Assembly (NCBI GenBank): GCA_016617855.1
Contig: JAECUM010004377.1
Coordinates: forward strand, 1-64,000
Direction: 5' to 3'
Length of the DNA stretch: 64,000 nt
Source: Megalonaias nervosa
Taxonomy: Eukaryota > Mollusca > Bivalvia > Unionida > Unionidae
The number at the start of each line of letters is the position of its first letter. Position 1 is the stretch's first letter. The notes beneath the pieces are model-generated. The model worked only from the letters and a program-made list of their open reading frames with translations, did no database searches and was not told the origin of the DNA. The position numbers and the translations under genes were made by a program. This document shows positions 1-13,639 of this stretch, piece by piece.

Positions 1-155
1 CTGACTATATTTTACCAACGTGAAGCAGAATTTTACAGGTAAAATATAGTTTTTCACGCGTATGAAATAAATACTGAATATGTTCCAAAAAAAAAAAAGA
101 ATTCCACCTGCGTGAAGACGAGATGAACTATGTGAAAGAAATTCATGTGTATAAA

Positions 156-158
<3 letters not shown>

Positions 159-195
<37 letters not shown>
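159..195. repeat. (TA)n microsatellite
   Basis: A pure TA run, inside a stretch (1-480) where 'TTCAC(R)YRTGAAA'-like palindromic strings recur every 20-60 bases. Confidence 0.9.
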
Positions 196-200
<5 letters not shown>

Positions 201-1377
201 TACAATACTAGTATGTCAATTTCTTGTATCTGAAATTACTTTTACCCATGTGAAATAATTATTTATAATGTAATTATGATTAATTAATTAATAATTAATT
301 TATTGTTATTATTATAATGTACTCATTAATGTATTAATTAATAAGACATTATTATATATGTAAAGGTTTCACATGCTGTATATTAAAAAGACTTACATAT
401 ACGAGGAAAAAAAGCCTTTAATTCACGTAAGTAAAATTCTTTTCGCATATGTAAGATAGTTTTTGCACATATTCGCATTCAGAAATGAATGTTTATACAG
501 TCTGCTGTACAGCACGTACAATGTCCGGATGCACGATGAATTAGTTACTTGGCAACTTCAAAATACCTTTGTTTCAATCTACTGAATCTAGTTTCCACTC
601 GTATGTATGTCGCGAAGCTGTAACCACATGTTTCTATTCTAGAACTTAATAACTTTCTATCAGACTGTATCACAGAAGCTCGTATCGTTGTGTACAACAT
701 AACTATCAGTCATACATACAGTGTAAACTAAGTCTTATTTTCAAACAATTTTGAATTAACTTTACGTAGGTTGCTGTCACCCGGTCTTGATGCTGGAAAC
801 ATTTACGCTTCAAGATGTACCAACGTTTAAACTGTGCACTTTTATTCAAACATTTATTTCTATTTTGAATAATGATTGTTCAAACATTTCTCTTTTCACA
901 AATCACTACAAAAAGTTCTCCCCTCTTGGTAATTTAACAATACGTCAATTTGCTTTAAACTCCGCCCACTTTTAATGAATACAAACAAATAATTTCCAGA
1001 CTTATAACCTAAGGCAGCTTAACATCAACAAATTGCACAATTTAAGGTCGAGTAGTTCTTAAGTGTAGATGTCGTACACGTGGTCCATTTTGTATCGAGC
1101 AAGTTTCATGCACAACCCACGACCCACAACTCCGTCTTCAAGTCGGACAGGGGAGATGCAATTTTAATCAGATTGTCCCACAACCCGGCTTTATCCGCTA
1201 ATTTACATAACACGGTGTGGTGGAAAATCGCTTATCCGGCCTTCGCCTTGAAGTAACTTGCACATGACTTTAAGTAAACATTCCCCTTGTGAGCCACATT
1301 ATATTGTTAATCATTCGCAGCCTTATTTGCCAGCCCTGCCATGGGTTAACGAGACAAGGCGGTGCTAAGGTTGATTG

Positions 1378-1545
1378 ACGTCTCAATAAGGCCTTTTTAG
1401 CAAAGAATGCGGATATGAAGACTAGGCTTGGTAAAGCCATTGAGCACGGTGATTATAACATGCCAAGAAGTAATACATCATGGGTTAAGTTTTTAAGGAC
1501 GTTTGTGTCTGACAAGCTGCTTCTAGCCAACAATCAGAAAAAGGT
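1378..1545 (+). other. coding-like fragment of unknown origin
   Basis: The local sequence is less AT-rich than its surroundings. From about 1394 the plus strand reads an uninterrupted ~50-codon peptide of natural-looking composition (AKNADMKTRLGKAIEHGDYN, then PRSNTSWVKFLRTF, then DKLLLANNQKK). It could be an exon, with 'cctttttag' before it as a possible acceptor and 'AAAAAG|gtgcag' after it as a weak donor, or a piece of a dead mobile element. I do not recognise the family. Confidence 0.25.
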
Positions 1546-2309
1546 GCAGTTTGTTCGTTTTACAATCCTGTAATATTTTAAAGTTCTTACGAAAATGTTA
1601 AGATTTATATCTCTTTCTTTAGGGCAACACTTATAATACAAGTCACACGGGTCACGTAGGCATTCAACACCGACTATTTCAGTAATATGTCATTTTTTTA
1701 AAAAATTTGATTCTACATGCTTTTAAGTGGGCAGTATTAACTTCATTTGGATTAGTATACATCCATATTCCTTATTTTAGTCACATGATTTCAGCTGTCA
1801 TTTAACATGCCATTCTCCACCTAACATTACCGAAATTAGAAGTTACATGTAGTTGCAAATAATACTTGTGTCTAGTAATCTGAGTACAGAATTTGCGAAG
1901 TCTAAGATCTAAAGGTAATTGCTAACCTTTATTATTAAAAGTGAGGTGACTTTCCTTAAAAAAAAAATTCCATCCAGCTAGTAGTTCACAAATGGTTTGT
2001 TAGGACTGATAACCAACATTTCCCTGACTTGAAGGCCTATCAACAAAGAATGTGCATTTTCGTAGCCAGTGAAACGATAACAAACTGGGAGGGTCAAAGG
2101 AAATTATTAACAAAGAATCCATATCTTCATTGACCTATGTTAGTCATCTACACCAACCCAAATACTAACCTCGTTACTAAATCTCCGAGCATAACAAATT
2201 TTACGTTGGTTAATTAAATTTTCAATTCGGGCACCCAACATGACACAACTAGCCTTAACAATAAAGATGTAATAACAGTGGGAATATTTAATTCTAGTAC
2301 TAAAGTAGT

Positions 2310-2592
2310 GTGTGTGTGTGTGTGTGTGTGATTTGGATTTTTAACGTAGCTTCAGTTATATCGCTACGATGTCTGCAGTGTGTCAGTTTATAGTGATGTC
2401 TAGCCCTGGGGTATCATGCCGCCGACATGTAGAATCATGTCCCACCCAGTCATATTATCCTGACACCAGGCCGACCAGCCCTAACACTAACTTCTTGATG
2501 CTAAGCGCCAAGCGAGACAGCTGATAATACCATTTTTATAAGTCTTTGGTATGACTCGGCCAATTTCTCGACCTTCCGCATCCGATAATGGA
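2310..2592 (-). mobile_element. SINE family B copy with (TG)n
   Basis: It opens with (TG)n at 2311-2330 and 'GATTTGGATTTTTAACG', then the complement of the family B body (GGTATCATGC, GTCATATTATCCTGACAC) down to the degraded tRNA-like head near 2590. Confidence 0.7.
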
Positions 2593-2641
2593 ATAATGGA
2601 GTCCATGTCAAAGTGTTTCTGATTGAAAGTGTACATTGTAA

Positions 2642-2643
<2 letters not shown>

Positions 2644-2683
<40 letters not shown>
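2644..2683. repeat. (CT)n microsatellite
   Basis: A 40-base pure CT run just right of a SINE family B copy. Confidence 0.9.
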
Positions 2684-2690
<7 letters not shown>

Positions 2691-2699
2691 AAAATAATA

Positions 2700-5600
2700 A
2701 AAGGATGATCCCTCTGTTTATTTACATGGTACACAAAAATACTGTTTCGTATATTTAATTTGCATTTTTTTTTTTTTTTTTAAAATTACTTTCATTATAA
2801 ACTATTGTAATGTAATTTTGTATGTTAGACTTAACCTCGCCCAACATCAAGATTATTTTCTACTTGAACTGAATTAATTATATTTTGTTTTATTCTGTCA
2901 ACATCTAATACACAGCTAAAGTATTCTCTGTGTGTAATGGTTTAATACGAGGATCGTCATTAATAAAAGTAAACATGTTTATTTGGGTCTGGGTCTAGGG
3001 TATTGGAATTCCCCCACAATTTACCTGGCATGCCTAACAGACGAAGTTATATATTATAATTTTAGTAATAGACGTTTTAATTATAGCTGACATTTTATTT
3101 TGTGTACATTAAGAACTTTCTAGAAGATTATTTTCCATTAGGTAATGTATTATTTAGTTTTTTGTTTTAGAAAATGTTCATTGTGACCTGAGGTCAAGTA
3201 GAATATATAATCTTGTCACTGGAAAGATTATTCATTCGTTCTTACTAGCAGAATCAATTTTGCATTATTTTTTTGTCCAAAATTTCATTTGGGCTGGAAT
3301 TAATTTCTTCAAATTATTTAATTAAGTGGGAGTTTATTTTCTCTGGAAATACAGAGTGCTCGTAAAAAAAAAAAAAATATATATATATTCTTGGACGGTG
3401 ACATTCATTGGGGATTTATAGTGAATTCAAACATGGAATTATATTACTGTATTTCAACAAAAGACTGTTGTTAAAACGTAACAATGCAGGGCACCAGAGA
3501 CACGTCAATACTTTCAGCATTGGATTTAATTTGGATTTCTACTAAAGTTTATTCATAACTTGTATAATTAGGACTTGTGTCTGTAATTCTAGGTTTATTT
3601 TGGGATTTAATTTGCAGTACTGTAAGTTCTTCTTTTCGTTTCATTTTCTCTTAGTATTCTAGAGAAATAAATTATTTGTTGAATTTTGCAAAGCTTGTTG
3701 ATTTTGACTCTTTTCTGTTACTTATTTTAAGAGCATGGTCTCATAACAAATTCACAAACTGTGCAAGTTTGCATTGTTAAGTGAAGCTTTGGAAGAATGT
3801 TCTCATGAATAAAACAGATGGATCCACAGACATTGATGGATCCACATACACAGATCAGCCTTTAGATTCCCACCTAAAATACTTCAAATATTTGATTTTT
3901 GCGGAAATATTAACCATCCATTTCAATATGTACATCTAAAGACTATCCCCAATCATATTACAAAGCTTTCAAGTCTGTCCCTAATACTGGAGATGTGTAC
4001 TAAATTACTAAAGGAGGAACAGACAGACAAGAGGACACAATCCCCACCTTTCTAAAAGAATGATGAGGATAAAGTCACTTAAACATTATATTCTCAATGA
4101 TAACTGAGAAGATTTCAAACAATATCAAAACTGAGAAAAATCTGATTGGTTGACACTTTTTATGAAACAGCTTTTCATTATTATGTTATTAATATGATCT
4201 TCAGATTTTCTTCCAATTTTTCATATAAAATGTACTTTTTCCACTTAATTATCCTGAATGTATAGAAGGAATGGTTGTGAGGTACATACAAAGAGTGTAT
4301 TGGACAAGGTGAACAGCATAGCAAGCTATGCACAATGCATTTCATCACCATTATTACTATTATTATTATTATTATTATTATTATTACTTCCAGTTTTATA
4401 ATTGGAAAAAGAGAAAACTTTTAAAGTTTGTGGTTTTGGTATGAAACTGTCTGTAGGTGATTTCATGGTGTTTGTGATAGCAGAGTTCTTCCAATTACTA
4501 GGTATTTAAAGTATACAAATGTTGGCAAACAAGAAAATTTTATTTCTTCCCTTCAGATGATAATTTTAAGATACTGAAATTATAATCTATGTTATGGTAC
4601 TGGACAGCAACAATGTTTTACATGCCAATATTCATACATAACATCAACTTCCTCTTTCCAGGATTGCAAATGTAAGTGTATTTTGTAAATAGAAACTAAA
4701 TCCATTCTTTGGAAACACTGTATTACTTACATACATAGAATCCTTCACTATAACAGTTACACTTCTATCTGTGTTAGCTATGCTCACAAAATGGTCCAAA
4801 CAAACAAAATGGTTTTGTGTTCTAATACAGGAGAATCACTAGTAGGTAGGCCTCTGCTAAGCTGACTGGATTAATTCTGTTAAACAATGGTTTTAAAGGT
4901 CCTTTATTTGATGTGATACATAAAAAAGAAAGAGAATGAAGAAGGAATATAAATTAAAACAAACTCATAAAGTATGACACCCTGCAGAATGCATCTGCAG
5001 TCCATACAATGCACAGTAATGTAATGTGATGTTGAGTAAAACAAATGACTTGTGGCTTAACTACAACAATTACTTAAATTAAGCAATATTAAGGACATAA
5101 GAAACAGTTCCTTTGGTTATGTAGATAGCATGTACTGCAGTCATGCACCCAGTTAAAGGTCAGAAGGATGAAAGTATATATTTACACCTTCACTCTCCAT
5201 GTTAATTTCCAGTAACGATAACTTTATTCATTATATTTAATGCATATCTATTCCTCCATCATTAATGTAAATATTGTGATTTAAAATTGCTGCAAGCATT
5301 GACTGGAAATGGTTGTACCATCTAGGTTCTAGAGCATTAATAATCCAGTGTTTGTGTAACAGTTTGGGATGCCTCTTGTTCTCTCATATCAGCTTAATTT
5401 AAGCCATTTTCCATATATGTTGGAAGCCTCTAGCTCCGCTGTATGTTTTACCCTGTCTTCTACATCTTCTTTTTCCATCTTCTTGATAAAAATAATCCCA
5501 TAAGTACAGGCAGATTTTCCACAAAACACATTTCTTCCTCTGGGATATGTCTTCGATAATCATGTTTACATGGAATAATAAGCTTCTACGGTAACAGCCA

Positions 5601-5850
5601 CAGTTGTTCGAATACGTAAATATTATTCTGAGCTCTATTTACAAAGTCAAAACTGATGTTACTTGTTTGAAAACTGGAAATTTAACTTAGATTACCTATG
5701 CTGGTCCAACTGTTTGACATGTACTTTAAGGGGCAGAAAGTTGCATTTCCTGGAATTTTATATTTTGTTCATATTATGCAGTAGTGTTCCTGTAATATGC
5801 CAATAAAATGCCAATAATATGCCAACAGGCCAAGTGGTATTGTATACTAG
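2700..5850. other. no gene seen
   Basis: AT-rich sequence with homopolymer runs and an (ATT)n microsatellite at 4351-4385. I found no exon with supporting splice sites and no recognisable transposon ends. Confidence 0.5.
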
Positions 5851-5851
5851 T

Positions 5852-6200
5852 CATGATTCATATCTACTATCTTGGAGATGAAGTCCTTGTAACCATCAAT
5901 CAATGTAGATGTGAGTTATGATTCATATCTACTATCTTGGAGATGAAATCCTCATAATCATCAATCAATGTAGATATGAGTTATGATTCATATCTACTTT
6001 TTGGAGATGAAGTCCTCGTAAACATCAATCAACACAGATGCGAGTTATGATTCATATCTATTATCTTGGAATTATAAAGCTGAAGTCCTCATAAACATCA
6101 ATAAACAAAGAGGCGAGTTACGATTCATATCTACTAACTTTGAATTAAAAAGCTGAAGTCCTCATAAACATCAATCAGCACAGATGCTAGTTATGATTCA
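5852..6200. repeat. 65-bp minisatellite, about 5 copies
   Basis: Units start TGATTCATATCTACTATCTT and contain 'GAAGTCCTCRTAAACATCAA'. Later units are longer, with an extra 'gaattataaagct' insertion. Confidence 0.85.
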
Positions 6201-6610
6201 CACCTACTGACAGTTTCACTTGAATCTACAGTAGCTGAAATGTTGCATACCAGACATAAAATAATAAGAGACTGCCACATTTGACCTTTGCTATCTTAAG
6301 CAAAGACTTGAATATAATAAATAACACAGTCTACTTGAGATATACACCTGGTGTGAATGCATGAAACTAATGCATACTGTTTAGAAATTAAACCTGGATA
6401 TGCAAGAGTGTAGTAAGACAAAAACAGAGAGATGGACAAACTTCTTGTGTGCCCCCTAACAAACAAGTGTATGTGTAGAATAATATAACCATATGAGTCT
6501 TATTATATTTTACCAAACATTCATGACATGACAATACGAGGTTTTTTTTCATTTCCTCTTTACTGGTATTTCTCAAGAATTTTGCAATTCCCAATTAAAA
6601 GTATATTATT

Positions 6611-6760
6611 CTGATGTAACTGGTTATTCATTACAAGAGAAAGTGTCCATGAAAAACAAATGCTGTCCATCACGTTGCCTCTAAACTGATGTAACTGGTT
6701 ATTCATTACAAGAGAAAGTGTCCATGAAAAACAAATGTTGTACATCACATTGCCTCTAAA
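6611..6760. repeat. 75-bp tandem duplication
   Basis: Two copies of a 75-base unit starting CTGATGTAACTGGTTATTCA differ at a handful of sites. Confidence 0.9.
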
Positions 6761-7249
6761 CTGACCTAAATATGGAGCTTTTCTAGACTCATGGATGGAC
6801 AGACAAATACAGAGGAGAAAGAACAATTATGTGCCCCAACAGCAATCAAGACTCGATACAACAAGAATGAATAATAGAAAAAGCAAGCCTCTATATTCTT
6901 GTAATGAATGTGATAAGAAAGTCTGAAGTCATTTCATCCAAAATACACATTTTATTATAAAAAAAATCTCATTAACTGAGTTGTCACAGAATCAAAAGTG
7001 TGATACAACTGCTTGTGAAATTTCAATTAAATTATCAGAACACTTAACGAAACATCTATCAATCTCAAATGTGAAAACCTTACCTTTCTCACTTTTTATT
7101 CCTTCAGTTTAAATATGCAACCAGGTAATCTACATATATGCCCATCAAATTTTACTTGTATGTGCCAATTATTCTGTGTACAATTCTGTCCACCAATAAA
7201 AGTTAAAACAAGAGGCCCAATGGGTAAGATATCACTCACCTACCAAACA

Positions 7250-8110
7250 CTAAAGCAGAAGTTTTCTGTTAAATTTCGTTTAGTGCTGTTGACTGATTTC
7301 CCTAGTTTTTGCACCTTCATCAATATCAGACAGCACTGCAGCAACTTTCTGTCAAATTTTATCAGCCTGTCATACATTGTTTTTTGCTTTCTTTAGAAAG
7401 AAATTATTATAGGTTGTTCTATTTCTAGTTCCAGTGCACTCATCTGAAGGTCAATTGACACCATTTGTACAACTTACAGACCTTCATGCCAAAATCCTGT
7501 GTTTAAAATTTGGTCACATTCTTTTAAGTTATTTGCATGAAGATTTTGTTTAACTGTTTTTCTTTTTTGTAATGGCAGCCATATTTGATGGCAAACCAGC
7601 ATCAATTGATTAAATATGAAAACTCTCCACATTTCTGTCTTGTTTGGTAAAATTCTATTTAACAGTTTTGAAGAAGCTGCTTGAAGGTTTTTCCACTTTC
7701 AGCAATAGTGGTTATATCTAAAGGTGGATCAGCATCATTTTGTAAAATCTTGAAAGTTCTTCAATCCAGTATGTTTTCTGTCAAGATCAATGAAATTCTA
7801 TTCAACAGTTTTGAGAAATCATATAATATTTTTCTGTTTGTAGAAATGGTAACCACAATGGACAGTGAATCAGCATCATCTGAACAAATCTGAAACGTCT
7901 TCATGTCAGGATGCTGTCAAATTTAAAAGGTCTTCATGTCAGGACACTTCCTGTCAAATTTGAATGGTCTTATGTCAAGATGCTTTCTGTTAAATTTGAA
8001 AGGTCTTATGTCAGGATGCTTTCCATCAAATTTCGTCACACCCTATTGAGCAGCATTTCCGCAGTTTTGGACAACAGCTTTAAATGTTTTCTATTTTTTT
8101 TGTAACAGCA
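7250..8110. repeat. diffuse repeat with a ~35-bp array at 7885-8035
   Basis: 'TTCTGTYAAATTTCRTTYA' and 'AACAGTTTTGAGAA' recur at long spacing. From 7885 four short units built on CTTCATGTCAGGATGCT run in tandem. The style is that of diffuse intergenic repeats in molluscs. Confidence 0.6.
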
Positions 8111-8619
8111 GCCACATCCTTATATATGTACCAAAATATCATAATCATATCCTTATATATGTACCAAATATCATAAACATATCCTTTATGGCTTGGAGAT
8201 CTACACAGGAATCAAATCCTTCACGGCCTGGTGACCAACCCTGGAAACACATCCTTTATGGATTAGAGATCTATCCAGGAAACAATAAAATCTGGCTGAT
8301 TAGTAAGCTACCTGTTAACATCAAAACACTGATATTGAGAAGTTTTGCAGGAAAGACCTCTTTAAACAGCTGTTTTTATACATGTACCAATTTCATAACA
8401 TATCTAGAATGTTTAATTATGCTCCAACAGGATACAGTATTGACAAAATGCAACTTACATCCATGGAAATCTTCAAATTGTTTTTAAGAAAGCCTCAGTA
8501 GAGCAAAAAAAGAATTTCCATGCCACCAACTGACATGTGTACCACGGTTTCTATCATATCTGAAAAGTTTCTGAAATGCTCTCAAGCTATTGATAAAATC
8601 TGGCCATGTACATGCACTG

Positions 8620-8765
8620 TAATATCATACAAATATGGTCACATTGCAACTTGTATGACCTGCAATATCATACAAATTTGGTCACATTGCAACTTGTATG
8701 CACTGCAATATCATACAAATTTGGTCACATTGCAACTTGAAAGCAATGTAATATCATACAACTAT
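8620..8765. repeat. ~43-bp minisatellite, 3-4 copies
   Basis: Units read AATATCATACAAATTTGGTC then ACATTGCAACTTGTATG, with small length changes. Confidence 0.8.
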
Positions 8766-9464
8766 TAATATTCAAAACTACTTTATAGCAAAAAGTAACT
8801 CTTAGAACATAAGATAAAGAGCTTTACCAAGTCTAAAAATAATAAACCCCAAACTACTTTTGAGATGCACTCCATAAACAAAAGATTCATGAACATATAG
8901 ATGGCACAAATCTGATGGACAGAAATGGGTTCTCTACAGAACAGTCTGTTAAGGAATAATGAAAGCCACAATAAACAATGAATCATTTTACACAAATAAT
9001 ACATAATAAAAAATTCTCAGTGACCGAAACAACTGAAAATTCAAACTGATGATTGTGAATGAAACAAAATTATCTGAACAAATAAATCAAATACTGAACA
9101 TCAATCAACGTATTAAATACAAAATTTTAAGGCCACATTAAACTTCACTGAAGGTAGGAATGGTAAAGGCTGAGTTTGTGTGATTTAATAAACAAATTGC
9201 ATGTATTACACATAAATACTTTCAATTTATCCTTTTAAATAATGGTCACAAGGGAACTGATGACATGTGAAATTAATTCATCACACATCTAGAAATGTGT
9301 CCATTTGACATGAAGGCAATTAGGGCAAATTTATACAAACCTTGTTTCATTTTGCACTAGAAAATTCTCAAAGAATGGGGCCAAAAATTTTGCCCTTCCC
9401 CCACAATGAAAATTAAATCTGAGATCTTTTTTATATTACACATGGTACCCAAATTTTGGTTCCA

Positions 9465-9935
9465 GTACCATGAAATCCTTCAAGATCTGATTTTGACCAA
9501 TGAAATCCTTTAATATCATTCCAACCAATGAAATCCTTTAATATCTGATTCTGACCAATGAAATCCTTCAAAATTTGTTAAGCGGACATTACATTTATGA
9601 CATCAATTTATGTATACAGGTGACCTTACATGCTTCCTATGTACAACTGGAGGTGTGTAGGTGTAAAGGTACTTTCAGTATGAAGATTACACAAAATCTG
9701 GTTTTGACCAATCAAATCCTTCAAAATCTGGTTTTGACCAATCAAATCCTTCAAAATCTGGTTTTGACCAATCAAATCCTTCAAAATCTGGTTTTGACCA
9801 TGAAATCCTTCACAAATATGGTTTTGAACAATGAAATCCTTCAAAATCTGGTTCTGACCATGAAATCCTTCACAAATATGATTTTGAACAATGAAATCCT
9901 TCAAAAATCTAATTTTAACCAACGAAATTCATCAA
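9465..9935. repeat. 30-bp minisatellite, two blocks
   Basis: The core unit is 30 bases: CAAAATCTGGTTTTGACCAA plus TCAAATCCTT. It is diverged at 9465-9570 and regular at 9690-9935. The period is a multiple of three, so frames stay open on both strands (9575-10015 plus, 9626-9922 minus) without evidence of coding. Confidence 0.85.
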
Positions 9936-10191
9936 CATTTATTGTGCTGAAAGAAACTTACCTGTATACTGATGCCATCAAACTTACAAGGTCATTTCAG
10001 GATATGACTCATTGAACATTGGATGGAACTAGATCTAAGTTTGTACAACATGCCGCATAACAGATTGATAAATGAAAAACCATATCATAATCTCACTTGG
10101 CCTTACCGGCAGGTCAGCAAAAAAATATGAGAAATTCCATCTGAAGTGTGAAAATTTAATCACATCCTCTACTCAAGCATATATATATCTA

Positions 10192-10865
10192 CCAAATTTA
10201 ACTTGTCAAAGACAAACATACAGGTGTCTACCAAATTTCACTTGTTAAAGACAAACATACAGGTGTCTACCAAATTTCACTTGTCAAAGACAAACATACA
10301 GGTGTCTACCAAATTTCACTTGTCAAAGACAAACATACAGGTGTCTACCAAATTTCACTTGTCAAAGACAAACATAGAGGTGTCTACCAAATTCACTTGT
10401 CAAAGACAAATATACAGGTGTCTACCAATTTCACTTGTCAAAGACAAACATACAGGTGTCTACCAAATTTCACTTGTCAAAGACAAACATACAGGTGTCT
10501 ACCAAATTTCACTTGTCAAAGATAAACGTACAGGTGTCTACCAAATTTCACTTGTCAAAGATAAACGTACAGGTGTCTACCAAATTTCACTTGTCAAAGA
10601 CAAACATACAGGTGTCTACCAAATTTCACTTGTCAAAGACAAACATACAGGTGTCCACCAAATTTCACTTGTCAAAGACAAACATACAGGTGTCTACCAA
10701 ATTTCACTTGTTAAAGACAAACATACAGGTGTCTACCAAATTTCACTTGTCAAAGACAAACATACAGGTGTCGACCAAATTTCACTTGTCAAAGACAAAC
10801 ATACAGGTGTCTACCAAATTTCACTTGTCAAAATAAGCATACAGATGCCTATAAATTTCACTTGT
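10192..10865. repeat. 39-bp minisatellite, about 17 copies
   Basis: The unit is CAAATTTCACTTGTCAAAGA plus CAAACATACAGGTGTCTAC (39 bases). It is well conserved, with a few units lacking one or two bases that switch frame near 10390-10430. A 264-codon open frame (10203-10997) is the product of a 13-codon period; no start context, splice signal or known domain supports it. Confidence 0.9.
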
Positions 10866-11295
10866 CGAGGGCAAGTGGTTTTTTTCTCAGCAACTGTATT
10901 TATAAAATTTTCACCAAATAAAAATTTCAAATTCCCCAAATGTGCAAAAATGAAGGCAGAAAAACAGCAGACAATTGTCCAAGTCACAAGAAAATGAAAT
11001 CAGGTCTAACACATTTACATAAAAACACACCTACCAAAATTAATTTGTCTATATTAATTAGTTTTTGTACAATAATGATGAACCCAAGTTCAGAGATACA
11101 GATGGATAGGAATAAATCAATATACCTCTGCTTTAAGCAGTAGGGGCATAAAAAGTATAAATCAAATGTCAACATTATTCCTCACACAAAATTTGGCTTT
11201 AGCCAAAAACAGTCCTAAAAGCAATCAAGTCCTTGTAAAGTTATTAAAAAGAAACAACACTCACAATACATGTAAATTTACAAGTCAAACTGAGT

Positions 11296-12425
11296 CAGTC
11301 AATCATGATGTATAAGTTCTGGTCTCAATTTCACATGTATCGTGAGTTCTGGCCTCAGTCTGGCATGTACATTTGCAAGCATCATGAATTCTGACCCGTG
11401 ATTGATTTACGTGTCATGAGTTCTGGTCTTATTTTGACTTGAAGGTTTGCATGTGTCATGAGTTCTGGTCTCAGTTTGACTTGTAAGTTTGCATGTGTCA
11501 CGAGTTCTGGTCTCATTTTGATTTGTAAGTTTGCATGTGTCATGAACTCTGGAATTAGTTTGACTTGCAAGTTTGCATATGTCATGAGTTCTAGTCTCAG
11601 TTTGACTTGTAAGTTTGCATGTGTCACGAGTTCTGGTCTCAGTTTGACTTGTAAGTTTGCATGTGTCATGAACTCTGGAATTAGTTTGACTGCAAGTTTG
11701 CATATGTCATGAGTTCTAGTCTCAGTTTGACTTGTAAGTTTGCATGTGTCATGAGTTCTAGTCTCAGTTTGACTTGTAAGTTTGCATGTGTCACGAGTTC
11801 TGGTCTCAGTTTGACTTGTAAGTTTGCATATGTCATGAACTCTGGAATTAGTTTGACTTGCAAGTTTGCATATGTCACGAGTTCCAGTCTCAGTTTGACT
11901 TGTAAGTTTGCATGTGTCATGAGTTCTGGTCTCAGTCTAACTTGTAAGTTTGCATGTATTATGAGTTATATCACAGGCTATGGCCTCAGTTTGCTATTGT
12001 AAGTTTGCATGTATCATGAGTTAAGGCCTCAGTTTGCTATTGCAAGTTTGCATGAATCGTGAGTTATGGCCTCAGTTTGCTATTTGAAGTTTGCATGTAT
12101 CACAAGGCCTCGATTTGCTATTGTACATCTGCATGTGTTGTGAGTTAAGGCCTCAGTTTGCTAATGTATGCATGTATCACAAGTTAAGGCCTCAGTTTGT
12201 TATTATAAGTTTGCATGCATCACATCTTAAGGCCTCAGTTTATTATTATAAGTTTGCATGTATCACAAGTTAAGACCTCGGTCTGCTATTGGAGGTTTCC
12301 TTGCATCATGAGTTAAGGCTTCAGTTTGCTATTTTAAGTTTGTATGTATCATGAGATAAGATTTCAGTCTGACTCACAAGTTTCCATGTATCCGGAGTTA
12401 AGGCCACAGTGTAACTTGTAAGTTT
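11296..12425. repeat. 42-bp minisatellite, about 26 copies, diverging rightward
   Basis: Core: CATGAGTTCTGGTCTCAGTT then TGACTTGTAAGTTTGCATGT. To about 11950 units are close to 42 bases; from there they drift ('GAGTTAAGGCCTCAGTTTGC', 37-43 bases). Variant units with CTCTGGAATTAG recur at intervals, suggesting a higher-order block. The multiple-of-three period gives open frames on both strands. Confidence 0.9.
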
Positions 12426-12924
12426 AGGGCAATAACTCATGACACATCCAGACTAGTCAAACTAAGGACATAACACATGAAATATGCTGACTTCAAAATA
12501 TGATGAAAAATAATACAAATCACCCTGGAGTTCAGTGTTCTTCATATTAAACCTCTTACAATTTTATTAAAGTTTTTATCTGTTGAAGTAAACAATATTG
12601 TGTACATATATTAAGGATAACAAAATGATATTTACATTCAGGTTAATGCATTCACTCAAATACATATACATTCTTTTCAAACAAAATTAGAATATTGTCT
12701 AAAATATTTGATTTTACCATTTGGTGTCATACCTGTATGCTTCAGCTTTTAGCCCTATATATATCTTCCCCTAACTTCTAACTTACACTTTAGGACAGAT
12801 TCCAATTTACAATTTGATGCAGTAGGTTTATTTATGGTATATTTTAAAAAAATACTTCTAAAGTATATAATTTTTTAACACTGTTTCAACAGAGATAACA
12901 CTTTACATTCAAGAATTGCAGGTT

Positions 12925-13630
12925 TTCCATAAGGACACAGTTCTCTATACTCTTTGAAGATATGGTTTGCCATACTCTTTAAAACAGAGTTTTCCATACT
13001 CATTAAAGACACAGTTTTTCATCCTCTTTAAAGACATGGTTTTCCATACTCTTTAAAACACAGTTTTCCATACTCTTTAAAGACATGGTTTTCCATACTC
13101 TTTAAAGACATGGTTTTCCATACTCAATAAAAAAAGACCTGGTTTTCCACACTCTTTAAAGACAGTTTTTCATACTCTTTATAGACATGGATTTTCATAC
13201 CCTTTAAAGACATGGTTTTCCATACTCTTTAAAGACATGGTTTTCCATACTATTTAAAGACAGTTTTCCATACTCTTTAAAGACACAGTTTTCCATACTC
13301 TTTAAATGGTTTTCCATACTTAATAAAGACATGTTTTTCCATACTCTTTAAAGACATCATTTTCCATACTCTTTTAAGACATGGTTTTAAATGCTTTTAA
13401 AGACAGTCTTCCATACTCTTTAAAGACATGGTTTTCCATAATATTTAAAGACAGTTTTCCATTCTCTTTAAAGACACAGTTTTCCATACTCTTTAAATAG
13501 TTTTCCATACTTAATAAAGACATGTTTTTCCATACTCTTTAAAGACATCATTTTCCATACTCTTTTAAGACATGGTTTTCCATACTTTCAAAGACAGTCT
13601 TCCATACTCATTAAAGACATGGTTCCATTT
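12925..13630. repeat. 25-bp minisatellite, about 27 copies
   Basis: Core TACTCTTTAAAGACATGGTT plus TTCCA, with length variants of 21-28 bases. The block 'TTAAATGGTTTTCCATACTT...ATCATTTTCCATACTC' at about 13305 recurs near 13490, indicating a duplicated ~185-bp segment. Confidence 0.9.
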
Positions 13631-13639
13631 CTAAGTTAC

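Noticed and set aside
11382..12002. Protein repeats such as 'MTHANLQVKLRPEL' read on the minus strand
   Set aside because: The 42-bp period forces open frames on both strands; units drift and break frame to the right.
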